Positions 46,131-54,775 of a stretch of 64,000 nucleotides of DNA are shown here, in pieces. The notes beneath the pieces were generated by a model, which ran no database searches, was not told where the DNA came from, and saw only the letters and a program-made list of their open reading frames with translations. A program made the position numbers and the translations under genes. Source of the DNA: Fusobacterium necrophorum subsp. necrophorum. Its GTDB lineage: Bacteria > Fusobacteriota > Fusobacteriia > Fusobacteriales > Fusobacteriaceae. Location of the stretch: NCBI RefSeq assembly GCF_004006635.1, contig NZ_CP034842.1, positions 1,116,001 to 1,180,000 on the forward strand. Reading direction: 5' to 3'. How positions within the stretch are numbered: the first letter of the stretch is position 1; each line of letters opens with the position of its first letter.

Positions 46131-46329
46131 ACAGAAGGAAATTTCTGACCTTACCGCTATTTTCACGAGGTTTTGGGCCTAACGTCGTCACGGGGTTGGC
46201 ACTGTTTACAGTAACTCAGGTTAATCACGAATACTTTCGTATTACGGATTCTGTATGCTAGTAAGTATCTAACTACCACCTATTTATTGGCGACTAAAAC
46301 CGTACTGAAGGCGATAGGTCGGATTTTTT
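46131..46329 (+). ncRNA. Structured RNA of about 199 nt, possibly 6S RNA
   Basis: It has a strong promoter and no open frame. A long closing stem pairs GGAAATTTCTGACCT (46137-46151) with AGGTCGGATTTTTT (46316-46329), and the stem itself ends in a T-run. Further pairing: GGTTTT (46169) with AAAACC (46296), and GCC (46177) with GGC (46289). Beyond an internal loop lie apical hairpins at 46201-46212 (ACTG/CAGT) and 46223-46250 (AATC..ATAC/GTAT..GATT). Size, closing stem, internal bubble and monocistronic layout fit 6S RNA, but I see no decisive consensus match. It lacks the T-box GGTGG/ACC features expected of an argS leader. It ends 33 bp before argS. Confidence 0.6.
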
Positions 46330-46362
46330 CATGTTATTATAAAAATATTCGAGAGGTGAGCA

Positions 46363-48075
46363 ATGTTATTAGTGAATAAGGAGTTATCCAAAATTTTAAC
46401 ATCAACAGTGGAAAAGTTATATGCAGATAAAGAAATGAAAGAGGTGGAAATTGCACCGGCTACCAATGAAAAATTTGGAGATTTTCAATGTAATTTCGCT
46501 ATGATGAATTCTAAAATAATTGGAAAAAACCCAAGAATGATTGCGGAAGAAATTCAAAAGAATTTAGTAGAAAATGAAGTCATTGAAAAACTAGAAATTG
46601 CAGGACCCGGATTTATCAATATATTTTTGAAAGAAGCTTATTTATCTACTTTTATTAAAAAGATTGGAAAGGAAAAATTTGATTTTTCTTTCTTGAACAG
46701 AAAAGGAGATGTAGTTATTGATTTCTCTTCTCCCAATATCGCAAAGAGAATGCATATAGGGCATTTACGTTCTACGATTATTGGAGACTCTATTTGTAGA
46801 ATTTACCGATACTTGGGTTACCATGTGATTGGGGATAATCATATCGGAGATTGGGGAACGCAATTTGGGAAGTTGATTATCGGTTACCGTAAATGGTTGG
46901 ATCAGGATGCCTATAAGAAGAATGCCATTGAAGAATTGGAAAGAGTATATGTGAAGTTCTCACAGGAATCGGAAGAGCATCCTGAACTGGAAGAGGAAGC
47001 TCGTTTGGAATTAAAAAAATTGCAAGATGGGGATGAAGAAAACTACAATCTTTGGAAAGAGTTTATTCAGGTATCTATGGAAGAATATGAGAAATTATAT
47101 TCAAGATTGGACATTCATTTTGATACTTTCTATGGAGAATCTTTCTATCATCCTATTATGCCGGAAGTGGTAAAAGAATTAGTAGAAAGAGGGATTGCCA
47201 AAGAAGATGACGGGGCAAAAGTAGTTTTTTTCCCGGAAGAAGAAAATTTATTTCCCTGTATCGTTCAAAAGAAAGACGGAGCTTTTCTGTATGCAACTTC
47301 CGACATTGCGACTGTAAAGTTTAGATTACACACTTATGATGTCAATCGGTTGATTTATCTGACGGATGAAAGACAACAAGATCATTTCAAGCAATTTTTC
47401 CGTATCACGGAAATGTTGGGATGGAATGTAGAAAAATATCATGTTTGGTTTGGGATTATGCGTTTTGCAGATGGAGTGTTCTCCACGAGAAAGGGAAATG
47501 TCATTCGTTTGGAAGAATTATTGGATGAAGGAAAACGAAGAGCCTATGAGATTGTACAGGAAAAAAATCCTTCTCTTCCGGAAGAAGAAAAACAACATAT
47601 TGCAGAGGTGGTCGGAGTGGGAGCGATTAAATATGCGGATTTATCTCAAAATCGACAAAGCCCGATTATTTTCGAGTGGGATAAAATTTTATCTTTTGAA
47701 GGAAATACTGCCCCATATTTACAATATTCCTATGCTAGAGTGCAATCTATTTTAGATAAGGCGAAAAATTTGGGAAAAGAAGCAACAGAGGATGTTGTTT
47801 TGGTTTTGCAAGATAAATATGAGAGATCTTTGGCAAATTATATGACAATTTTTCCTTCTTCCGTATTAAAGGCTGCGGAAACCTGTAAACCGAATTTAAT
47901 TGCGGATTATTTGTATGATTTATCGAAAAAGTTAAACAGTTTTTACAATAATTGTCCTATCTTAAATCAAGAAGAGGAAATTTTGAAATCCAGAGCCTAT
48001 TTGGCAAAACAAGCTGGAGAAGTGATTAAGCAAGGATTGAGCTTATTAGGAATTCAAACTTTGGACAGAATGTAA
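46363..48075 (+). CDS. argS: Arginyl-tRNA synthetase
   Basis: 570 residues, class I. The N-terminal tRNA-binding domain (about 1-110) includes ATNEKFGDFQCNFAM. The HIGH-type motif is in AKRMHIGHLRSTIIGD, followed by GDNHIGDWGTQFGK. ADGVFSTRKGNVIRLEELLDE occupies the KMSKS-equivalent region. The C-terminal DALR domain ends SLLGIQTLDRM, complete. GAGAGGTGAG precedes the ATG. It follows the ncRNA terminator; its own promoter is not obvious, so read-through is possible. Confidence 0.96.
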   Translation: MLLVNKELSKILTSTVEKLYADKEMKEVEIAPATNEKFGDFQCNFAMMNSKIIGKNPRMIAEEIQKNLVENEVIEKLEIAGPGFINIFLKEAYLSTFIKKIGKEKFDFSFLNRKGDVVIDFSSPNIAKRMHIGHLRSTIIGDSICRIYRYLGYHVIGDNHIGDWGTQFGKLIIGYRKWLDQDAYKKNAIEELERVYVKFSQESEEHPELEEEARLELKKLQDGDEENYNLWKEFIQVSMEEYEKLYSRLDIHFDTFYGESFYHPIMPEVVKELVERGIAKEDDGAKVVFFPEEENLFPCIVQKKDGAFLYATSDIATVKFRLHTYDVNRLIYLTDERQQDHFKQFFRITEMLGWNVEKYHVWFGIMRFADGVFSTRKGNVIRLEELLDEGKRRAYEIVQEKNPSLPEEEKQHIAEVVGVGAIKYADLSQNRQSPIIFEWDKILSFEGNTAPYLQYSYARVQSILDKAKNLGKEATEDVVLVLQDKYERSLANYMTIFPSSVLKAAETCKPNLIADYLYDLSKKLNSFYNNCPILNQEEEILKSRAYLAKQAGEVIKQGLSLLGIQTLDRM

Positions 48076-48154
48076 AAATAGAATTACGATATGGAAGTTA
48101 ATATAAATACTCTTGTGGGAGGGTAAACTTTTCTTAGGCTATTGTAGTTGTGCT

Positions 48155-48183
48155 TTGACTTTTATTTTATTTGGTGTTAGAAT
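48155..48183 (+). promoter_or_regulatory. Promoter of the substrate-binding protein gene
   Basis: TTGACT (48155-48160), 17 bp, TAGAAT (48178-48183). Confidence 0.6.
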
Positions 48184-48210
48184 GATTTTAGGATATTTTA
48201 AAATAGAAAA

Positions 48211-48261
48211 GAGAGGAGGAAGTATCAATACATATTTATGTATTTATGATACAAGAGAAGA
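48211..48261 (+). promoter_or_regulatory. Ribosome site separated from the start codon by a hairpin
   Basis: The strong GAGAGGAGGAA (48211-48220) is about 42 nt before the ATG. Between them lies a hairpin, GTATCA (48222-48227) with TGATAC (48247-48252) plus inner ACAT/ATGT. Folding would bring the site within about 10 nt of the ATG. A weaker AGAGAAG lies directly before the ATG. Confidence 0.5.
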
Positions 48262-49230
48262 ATGAAAAAAATCATAGCGGGAAGTTTATTATTACTTTCA
48301 TTTAGCGTTTTTGCAGAAGAAATTGTGGTATATGGGCCGAGTACTTCTAAGTGGATTGGAAAAAAATATGGTCCTGTTTTTGAAAAAATGACAGGAGATA
48401 CGATTAAATATGTCTCTCTTGACGGGGTAGTACAAAGATTAACTTTGGAAAAAATAAATCCTAAAGCGGATATTGTGGTAGGATTAACGCCTGTAGATAT
48501 TGAAGTTGCAAAAAAACATGGAGTTATTCAAAAATATAAACCTCAAAATGTCGAAAAGATTAAGAAAGAAATTCAATATGATAAGGAGTATTATGCCGTT
48601 CCTTATGATTATGGAATGTTGGCAATCAATTATGATAAGACGAAAATTAAAAATCCACCTAAGAATTTAGAAGAACTGGGAAGGATGAAAAAGCAATTGT
48701 TGATTGAAAATCCGAATACATCAAATACAGGGGCTGAAATCTTACAATGGTCCCTTGCTCTCTATGGAAAAAATTGGAAAAAATTTTGGACAACCATTCA
48801 ACCTGCTATTTATAATGTGGAACCGGGTTGGGAAGAAGCTTTTGCTAAATTTACGGCAGGAGAAGCTCCTATGATGGTAGGATATGCGACGAGTGATATT
48901 TGGTTCGCCCAAGATGACAGCCAAAAAGAGAGATATGCAAGTTTTTATTTGGAAGACGGAAATTATCAATATGTAGAAAGTGCTGCTTTGGTTGCCAAAA
49001 AAGAAGTAAAAGCAGGAGCCAAAAAATTTATGGAAGCTGTATTGGGAGAGGAATTTCAAACGATGACAGCAGCCAAAAATTATATGTTTCCGGTCACTGC
49101 TGTGACTTTGGGAAAAGAGTTTGATTCCGTTCCTAGAACAGAGAAAAAAGTACAATTTATGGCAAATAAAGAAGTGGTGGAACATTTGGCGAACTATAAA
49201 AAGGAAGCAGTACAAATTTTAAAAAAATAA
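48262..49230 (+). CDS. Periplasmic substrate-binding protein, thiamine/ThiB type
   Basis: 322 residues with signal peptide (KKIIAGSLLLLSFSVFAEE). It matches the ThiB/TbpA thiamine-binding class of solute binding proteins: YGPSTSKWIGKKYGPVFEKM, KADIVVGLTPVDIEVAKKHG, VPYDYGMLAINYDKTKI and NTSNTGAEILQWSLALYG. No permease or ATPase gene is adjacent and no TPP riboswitch is seen upstream, so either the partners are elsewhere or the ligand differs. The stop codon lies inside the following terminator. Confidence 0.75.
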   Translation: MKKIIAGSLLLLSFSVFAEEIVVYGPSTSKWIGKKYGPVFEKMTGDTIKYVSLDGVVQRLTLEKINPKADIVVGLTPVDIEVAKKHGVIQKYKPQNVEKIKKEIQYDKEYYAVPYDYGMLAINYDKTKIKNPPKNLEELGRMKKQLLIENPNTSNTGAEILQWSLALYGKNWKKFWTTIQPAIYNVEPGWEEAFAKFTAGEAPMMVGYATSDIWFAQDDSQKERYASFYLEDGNYQYVESAALVAKKEVKAGAKKFMEAVLGEEFQTMTAAKNYMFPVTAVTLGKEFDSVPRTEKKVQFMANKEVVEHLANYKKEAVQILKK

Positions 49231-49250
49231 CTTGTAAATAAGTTATTTTT
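49224..49250 (+). terminator. Terminator after the binding protein, overlapping the pyr promoter
   Basis: AAAATAACTT pairs with AAGTTATTTT around GTAAAT, then T. The loop contains the -35 of the next promoter. Confidence 0.7.
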
Positions 49251-49260
49251 ATGCTAGAAT
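49232..49260 (+). promoter_or_regulatory. Promoter of the pyr operon leader
   Basis: TTGTAA (49232-49237), 17 bp, TAGAAT (49255-49260); start near 49267. Confidence 0.55.
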
Positions 49261-49296
49261 AGCAGAAATGTAAAAAATCATTAGGGAGGAAGAAGA

Positions 49297-49374
49297 ATGA
49301 GAAGGAAGAGTTTGTTTCTAGAAAAACCGAAGCTTTCTTTCTTATTTCTTTTCTTCTTTTCTCTATTTATGTAG
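49297..49374 (+). CDS. pyr operon leader peptide (25 residues)
   Basis: An ATG at 49297 with GGGAGGAAGAAG upstream opens a 25-codon frame (begins MRRKSLFLEKPKLS, ends SLFM) that stops at 49372-49374. Its second half is encoded by an almost pure T/C tract (49334-49371), giving Phe/Leu/Ser codons. The stop codon is the first base pair of the terminator hairpin. This is the layout of the E. coli pyrBI leader: low UTP makes polymerase pause in the U-rich tract, the ribosome catches up and blocks the hairpin. Function inferred from layout. Confidence 0.75.
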   Translation: MRRKSLFLEKPKLSFLFLFFFSLFM

Positions 49375-49405
49375 GATAATTCTTTGATAGAATTATCCTT
49401 TTTTT
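49373..49405 (+). terminator. Attenuator terminator of the pyr operon
   Basis: AGGATAATTCT (49373-49383) pairs perfectly with AGAATTATCCT (49389-49399) over a TTGAT loop, followed by seven T. Located 121 bp before pyrB and overlapping the leader peptide stop codon. Confidence 0.85.
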
Positions 49406-49525
49406 ATTCTTAAGGAAATTATAAAATGAATTTTAAGCTTTCTTTTTTCAAAAAAGAAAATGAAAAAATACTTTTAGAATTTTCTAGAAAGAAAAAAATA
49501 ATTTTTTATGCAAGGAGGAAAAAGC

Positions 49526-50431
49526 ATGAGGAATTTTATTTCCATTCAGGATTTATCTCGACAAGACATTTTGGATTTGCTGGTTTTGGCAAAAGAATTG
49601 AAAGAAAAGCCGGAACCGGATTTATTAAAAGGAAAGATTGTGGCAACTCTTTTTTTTGAGCCGTCAACGAGAACAAGATTATCCTTTACTTCGGCAGCTT
49701 ATCGGATTGGAGCTAATGTATTAGGTTTTGATTCCATTCAAGGAACTTCTGTTATGAAGGGAGAGTCTTTTGAAGATACTATTCGCATGGTAAGCAGCTA
49801 CTCGGATGTGATTGTCATTCGTCATCCTCAAGATGGAACAGCCCAAAGAGCGGCGAATATTAGCTCCGTTCCTGTCATTAATGCCGGAGATGGAAAAAAT
49901 GAACATCCCAGTCAAACACTTTTGGATTTGTATACCATACAGGAAGAGTTGGGAAGCTTGGAAGAGAAAAAAATTGCTTTCGTAGGGGACTTGAAATACG
50001 GAAGAACCGTTCACTCTTTGACAAGAGCTATGAAACATTTTCGTGCAAAATTCTATTTTGTGGCACCGGATTCGATTCAAATGCCGCAATATTTGTTGCA
50101 AGAGCTGGAAGAAGCAGGCTTGGAATATTCTTTGCATCGTCATTACGAAGAAATTTTATCAGAAATTGATATTCTGTATATGACAAGAATTCAAAAAGAA
50201 CGATTTGAAGATCCGAAGGAGTTTGAAAAAGTGGAAAGTGCTTATCGGATTGAAAAAGAAGACATTGTGGGAAGATGTCAGGAGCATATGATAATTCTAC
50301 ATCCTTTGCCGAGAGTAGATGAAATTGCAGTATCTGTGGATGAGTGCAAACATGCTCGATACTTTCAACAGGCAGCCAATGGAGTTCCTGTTAGAGAAGC
50401 GATGATTGCTTTAGCCGTCGGAAAAAAATAG
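49526..50431 (+). CDS. pyrB: Aspartate carbamoyltransferase catalytic subunit
   Basis: 301 residues from ATG 49526 (AAGGAGG upstream; an ATG at 49508 precedes that site). The carbamoyl-phosphate loop FFEPSTRTRLSFTSA, RHPQDGTAQRAA, NAGDGKNEHPSQTLLDLYTI and ILHPLPRVDEI are all present. It makes carbamoyl aspartate, the first committed step. No pyrI regulatory subunit follows, so control may rest on attenuation. Confidence 0.97.
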   Translation: MRNFISIQDLSRQDILDLLVLAKELKEKPEPDLLKGKIVATLFFEPSTRTRLSFTSAAYRIGANVLGFDSIQGTSVMKGESFEDTIRMVSSYSDVIVIRHPQDGTAQRAANISSVPVINAGDGKNEHPSQTLLDLYTIQEELGSLEEKKIAFVGDLKYGRTVHSLTRAMKHFRAKFYFVAPDSIQMPQYLLQELEEAGLEYSLHRHYEEILSEIDILYMTRIQKERFEDPKEFEKVESAYRIEKEDIVGRCQEHMIILHPLPRVDEIAVSVDECKHARYFQQAANGVPVREAMIALAVGKK

Positions 50432-50440
50432 GAGGGAAGA

Positions 50441-51241
50441 GTGTATTTACGAGATTGTATTGTGAGAGAAAATAGTTGTATTGCAAGTTCTTACTACAGA
50501 ATGGTGGTAGAAATTCCGGAAGAATTATTGGAATCCAAACCGGGACAATTTTTTATGCTGAAGTCTTTACAAGATTCTTTTTCTTTGCGAAGACCTATCA
50601 GTATTCATCAGCTCAACAAAAAAGAAAGGACTATGGAGTTTTATTATGAAGTGAAGGGAAGAGGAACGAAGTCTCTATCCATGTTCAAAGAGGGAGAAAG
50701 CATTTCTTTACAAGGTCCCTTGGGACATGGCTTTTCTTTAGTAAAAAAGAAAAAAGTTCTAGTGCTTGGAGGAGGAATGGGAATTGCTCCTATGAAATAT
50801 TTATTGGATGCTTTGAAAGAAGAAAATGAAGTGACCTTGGTTGCAGGAGGACGAAACCAGGAAGCGATTGAAATTTTGGACAGCTTTTCTTTTCAAAAAT
50901 TGAGAGCCTATATTACAACGGATGACGGTTCCGTAGGAATGAAAGGAAACGTTGTCATGAAATTCAAAGAGCTGTTAGAAAGTTCTTCCTATGATCAAAT
51001 TTATGTCTGTGGTCCTCATGGGATGATGCTGGCAGCGGCAAAAATCGCTCAAGAAAAAGAAGTGAGTTGTGAAATTTCTTTGGAAAACAGAATGGCTTGT
51101 GGGGTGAAGGCTTGTGTAGGTTGCTCCATTCAAACGGTAGAAGGGATGAAAAAAGTTTGTCATGACGGTCCCGTATTTGATTCTAAGATGATAGTCAACT
51201 ATGAACCGAAAGAAAAATCAACAATCTGTTGTAGAAATTAG
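50441..51241 (+). CDS. pyrK: Dihydroorotate dehydrogenase B electron-transfer subunit
   Basis: 266 residues from GTG 50441 behind AGGAGGGAAG. It has the ferredoxin-reductase-like FAD segment FSLRRPISIHQ, the NAD segment VLGGGMGIAPMKYLLDAL and a C-terminal [2Fe-2S] site in MACGVKACVGCSIQ with a later C (KVCHDG). It passes electrons from PyrD to NAD+. Directly upstream of pyrD. Confidence 0.94.
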   Translation: MYLRDCIVRENSCIASSYYRMVVEIPEELLESKPGQFFMLKSLQDSFSLRRPISIHQLNKKERTMEFYYEVKGRGTKSLSMFKEGESISLQGPLGHGFSLVKKKKVLVLGGGMGIAPMKYLLDALKEENEVTLVAGGRNQEAIEILDSFSFQKLRAYITTDDGSVGMKGNVVMKFKELLESSSYDQIYVCGPHGMMLAAAKIAQEKEVSCEISLENRMACGVKACVGCSIQTVEGMKKVCHDGPVFDSKMIVNYEPKEKSTICCRN

Positions 51242-51250
51242 GAGGAGAAA

Positions 51251-52171
51251 ATGAGCTGTTTGGAAACAAAGTTTTTAGGAATTTCAATGAAAAATCCCTT
51301 GGTCACCTCTTCCGGTTGCTTTGGCTTTGGAAAAGAATATCAAGATTATTTTGATCCGAATCAATTGGGAGGAATTGTTTTAAAAGGCATTACCTTGGAG
51401 GCAAGAGAGGGAAATCATGGAGTCAGAATTGCAGAGACTCCGGGAGGAATGTTAAACTGTGTGGGTTTAGAAAATCCCGGAATTGATGTCTTTGAACGAG
51501 AAATTATTCCAAATTTGAGAAGAGAGGGAGTTACAACTTCTTTGATAGCCAATATCAACGGAAAGACAATGGAAGAATATATGGAAATTGCAAAGAGAGT
51601 GGATAATATAGAGGAAGTGGCTATGATAGAGCTAAATATTTCCTGCCCCAATGTAAAAGACGGAGGAATGGCATTTGGAGCAAATCCTGAAGTGGCAGGA
51701 GCTGTCACCCGAGAAGTGCGAAAGATTACGAAAAAACCTTTGATTGTAAAGTTATCTCCAAACGTTACGGATATTGCCATGATTGCAAAAATTGTCGAAG
51801 AAAATGGAGCGGATGCAGTTTCTTTAATCAATACCGTGTTAGGAATGGCAATTGATGTAAAGAGTAAAAAACCGCTTTTAGGAAATACTTTTGGAGGAAT
51901 GTCGGGAGGAGCGGTCAAGCCCATTGCTCTTCGAATGATTTATCAAGTATATGAAGCCGTTACCATTCCCATTGTAGGTATGGGAGGAATTCTAAATGGA
52001 ACGGATGCCTTGGAATTTTTAATGGCGGGAGCCAGTCTTTTATCCATAGGAACCGGATTTTTTATCAATCCTATGGTATCTGTAGAAGTAGAAAAAACAT
52101 TGAGGGACTATTGCCAACAGGAAAATATCAAGAATATTCAAGAAATTGTTGGAATTGCACATAGGAGGTAA
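51251..52171 (+). CDS. pyrD: Dihydroorotate dehydrogenase B, catalytic subunit
   Basis: 306 residues, class 1B. Landmarks: KNPLVTSSGCFGFGKEY, GIDVFEREIIP, MIELNISCPNVKDGG (catalytic Cys), PLIVKLSPNVTDIAMIAK and INTVLGMAIDVKSKKPLLGN. FMN enzyme oxidising dihydroorotate, working with PyrK. Confidence 0.95.
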   Translation: MSCLETKFLGISMKNPLVTSSGCFGFGKEYQDYFDPNQLGGIVLKGITLEAREGNHGVRIAETPGGMLNCVGLENPGIDVFEREIIPNLRREGVTTSLIANINGKTMEEYMEIAKRVDNIEEVAMIELNISCPNVKDGGMAFGANPEVAGAVTREVRKITKKPLIVKLSPNVTDIAMIAKIVEENGADAVSLINTVLGMAIDVKSKKPLLGNTFGGMSGGAVKPIALRMIYQVYEAVTIPIVGMGGILNGTDALEFLMAGASLLSIGTGFFINPMVSVEVEKTLRDYCQQENIKNIQEIVGIAHRR

Positions 52172-52175
52172 CAAT

Positions 52176-52892
52176 ATGGATGCTCGAGAAAAAATTATTA
52201 TTGCTTTGGATTTTCCCACAGAAGAAAAAGCGATTGCCTGTGTGGAAAGTTTAGGAGAGGAAGCTATATTTTATAAGGTAGGCTTGGAGTTATTTCTAAA
52301 TTCACAGGGAAGAATTTTAGAATATTTGCGAGAAAAACAAAAGAAGATTTTTTTGGATTTAAAATTTCACGATATTCCGAATACGACAGCGATGGCCTCC
52401 GTCTTTGCTGCTAAAGAAGAGGTTGCGATGTTCAATGTCCATGCCTCCGGTGGTAAGAAAATGATGAAAAAGGTAATGGAGGAAACAAAAAAAATCAATG
52501 AAGCGGCTTCTGTGATTGCTGTAACCGTTTTAACAAGTTTTTCAGAGGAAGATATTCAAACTTTATTTCAATCGAAACTATCCTTGCAAGAATTGGCAAT
52601 TCATTTTGCAAGTTTAGCGAAAGAGGCGGGACTTTCCGGTGTAGTGTGTTCTCCTTGGGAGGCTTCCGAAATAAAAAAAGCCTGTGGAGAACGGTTTCAA
52701 ACGGTTTGTCCGGGAGTAAGACCGAAATGGTCTGCCAACAATGACCAAGAGAGAATTATGACTCCGAAAGAAGCGGTACAACATGGTTGTGATTATTTAG
52801 TTATCGGAAGACCGGTAACGAAACATGAAAATCCGAAAGAAGCCATGAGACTGATCGTGAAAGAAGTGAAAGAAGGTTTGCAACTATGTTAG
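52176..52892 (+). CDS. pyrF: Orotidine-5'-phosphate decarboxylase
   Basis: 238 residues from ATG 52176 with AGGAGGTAAC upstream. The active-site KFHDIPNT segment follows FLDL (D-K-x-x-D catalytic set), and CPGVRPKWSANNDQERIMTP and YLVIGRPVTKHENP bind phosphate. It makes UMP. Overlaps pyrC by 7 bp. Confidence 0.95.
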   Translation: MDAREKIIIALDFPTEEKAIACVESLGEEAIFYKVGLELFLNSQGRILEYLREKQKKIFLDLKFHDIPNTTAMASVFAAKEEVAMFNVHASGGKKMMKKVMEETKKINEAASVIAVTVLTSFSEEDIQTLFQSKLSLQELAIHFASLAKEAGLSGVVCSPWEASEIKKACGERFQTVCPGVRPKWSANNDQERIMTPKEAVQHGCDYLVIGRPVTKHENPKEAMRLIVKEVKEGLQLC

Positions 52893-54103
52893 TAAAAAAT
52901 GCGAAAATCATTATGGGAACAGAAGAAATTATTGTGGATATTTTAATTCAAGACGGAAAATTTGCAAAAGTGGGAAGAAATTTGTCAGAACATTCAGAAG
53001 AAGAAATACTGGATGCCAAAGGGCACTATGTATTGCCGGGAATAATTGATGTACATACTCATATGAGAACTCCCGGATTTAGTCATAAAGAAGATGTTTC
53101 TTCAGGAAGTAAGGCGGCGATTCGAGGAGGAGTGACAAGCTTTTTCGATATGCCCAATACCAATCCCGCTACGGTAACAAAGAAGGCTTTGGAAGAAAAA
53201 AGAAAGATTTATGAAGGGAATTCCTATGCAGATTATGCTTTTTATTTCGGAGGAACCCGTTTTGATAATCATGTAGAAGTGCAGAAGGCAGTGGAAGAAG
53301 CCGTCGCTACTAAAATTTTTTTAAATGTATCCACCGGAGATATGTTGATAGAAGATGATAGGATTTTAGAAAATATTTTTCGTGCTTCGAACAGGGTGGC
53401 AGTTCATGCGGAGGAAGACATGGTCGCAAAGGCGATACAACTGGCGAGAAAAACAAAAAAACCGTTATATCTTTGTCATATTTCCTTGGAAAAAGAATTG
53501 GAATATATTCGAGAAGCAAAAGAAATGGGAGTGGAAGTGTATGGAGAAGTCACGCCACATCATTTATTTTTAAATGAAGAAGATAGAGAACAAACAGAAG
53601 AAACAAAATTATTTTTGAGAACAAAGCCGGAGTTGAAAACCAGAAAAGACAATGAAGCTCTTTGGAAAGCCTTACAATATGGAATTTTAGACACGATAGG
53701 AACGGATCATGCTCCACATCTTTTGGAAGAAAAAAAGGCAAAGCTTACTTTTGGGATGCCAAGTGTGGAGCACTCTTTGGAGATGATGTGGAAGGGAGTG
53801 CAAGAGGGAAAGATTACAGTGTCACGTTTACAGGAAGTGATGTGTGAGAATCCTGCTAAAATTTTTGGATTAAAAAAGAAGGGAAAAATTGCAGTAGGCT
53901 ATGATGCGGATTTTGTCATTGTGGATGAAACAGATCACAGTGAAATTCAGCAGGAGGAAATAATTTCAAAGGCAGCTTGGAGCCCGTATATAAAGCAAAA
54001 GAGAGGATGCAAAGTATTGACGACAGTCCTACGAGGGGAAATTATATATCAGGAAGGAAAATTCGGAGAAAAAAGAGGAAGGGAGATTTTAAAATATGAC
54101 TAG
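52886..54103 (+). CDS. pyrC: Dihydroorotase
   Basis: 405 residues, class I dihydroorotase. Metal ligands are in VLPGIIDVHTHMRTPG, VHAEED, YLCHIS, EVTPHHLFL and GTDHAPHLLEEK. It cyclises carbamoyl aspartate. It overlaps both neighbours by a few bases, so translational coupling is likely. Confidence 0.95.
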   Translation: MLVKNAKIIMGTEEIIVDILIQDGKFAKVGRNLSEHSEEEILDAKGHYVLPGIIDVHTHMRTPGFSHKEDVSSGSKAAIRGGVTSFFDMPNTNPATVTKKALEEKRKIYEGNSYADYAFYFGGTRFDNHVEVQKAVEEAVATKIFLNVSTGDMLIEDDRILENIFRASNRVAVHAEEDMVAKAIQLARKTKKPLYLCHISLEKELEYIREAKEMGVEVYGEVTPHHLFLNEEDREQTEETKLFLRTKPELKTRKDNEALWKALQYGILDTIGTDHAPHLLEEKKAKLTFGMPSVEHSLEMMWKGVQEGKITVSRLQEVMCENPAKIFGLKKKGKIAVGYDADFVIVDETDHSEIQQEEIISKAAWSPYIKQKRGCKVLTTVLRGEIIYQEGKFGEKRGREILKYD

Positions 54104-54719
54104 AAAAGAAGCAATTGCACAAGTGTTATTAAGTACAGGAGCCGTAAAATTAAATGTGAAAGAACCATTTACCTTTGTATCAGGAATTAAAAGTCCTATT
54201 TATTGTGATAATCGACAAATGATTGCTTATCCGGAAGAAAGAGAAGTTATCATTCAAGGATTTCAGGAAGCTTTGGAGGGAAAAGAATACGATGTTTTGG
54301 CCGGAACAGCAACGGCAGGAATTCCATGGGCAGCATTTTTAGCACATAGTTTACAAAAACCGATGAGCTATATTCGTGGAGAAAAGAAAAGTCATGGAGC
54401 CGGAAAGCAGATTGAAGGAGCGAGTGTAGAAGGAAAAAGAGTCATTGTAATTGAAGATTTGATTTCCACAGGAGGAAGTTCCATAAAAGCGGTAGAAGCA
54501 GCCTATGCGGAAGGAGCAGTTTCCGTAGAAGTGATAGCTATTTTTTCCTATGAATTTCCAAAAGCCTATCAACAATTCGGAGAGAAAAAGATAGCTTGGC
54601 AATCTCTTTCCAATTTTGAAGTGTTAATTCATAAAGCGGAAGAAATGGATTATGTGACAGAAGAAGAACGAAACATAGCGGCAGATTGGAATCAACATGC
54701 AGACACTTGGGGGAAATAA
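54096..54719 (+). CDS. pyrE: Orotate phosphoribosyltransferase
   Basis: 207 residues. PRPP-binding motif VIVIEDLISTGGSSIKAVEA, plus FVSGIKSPIYCDNR and YIRGEKKSHGAGKQIEGA. Last gene of the pyr operon, overlapping pyrC by 8 bp and ending inside the terminator. Confidence 0.96.
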   Translation: MTRKEAIAQVLLSTGAVKLNVKEPFTFVSGIKSPIYCDNRQMIAYPEEREVIIQGFQEALEGKEYDVLAGTATAGIPWAAFLAHSLQKPMSYIRGEKKSHGAGKQIEGASVEGKRVIVIEDLISTGGSSIKAVEAAYAEGAVSVEVIAIFSYEFPKAYQQFGEKKIAWQSLSNFEVLIHKAEEMDYVTEEERNIAADWNQHADTWGK

Positions 54720-54743
54720 TCGAAAGATTTTCCCTCTTTTTTT
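54709..54743 (+). terminator. Terminator of the pyr operon
   Basis: GGGGGAAAT pairs with ATTTTCCCTC and runs into eight T. The 5' arm is the last codons of pyrE. Confidence 0.65.
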
Positions 54744-54775
54744 CTTTGCTATCAATTAAATATATAGAGGATTTT

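Noticed and set aside
46131..46362. T-box leader for argS
   Set aside because: The ACC/GGTGG anti-terminator bulge and specifier loop are not visible, and the RNA ends in its own closing-stem terminator before argS.
48076..48261. TPP riboswitch before the thiamine-type binding protein
   Set aside because: The CTGAGA and ACC..GAACCTGA signatures are absent; only a simple hairpin is present.
49426..49659. 77-codon frame overlapping pyrB
   Set aside because: The part overlapping pyrB is in another frame, and its start has no ribosome site.
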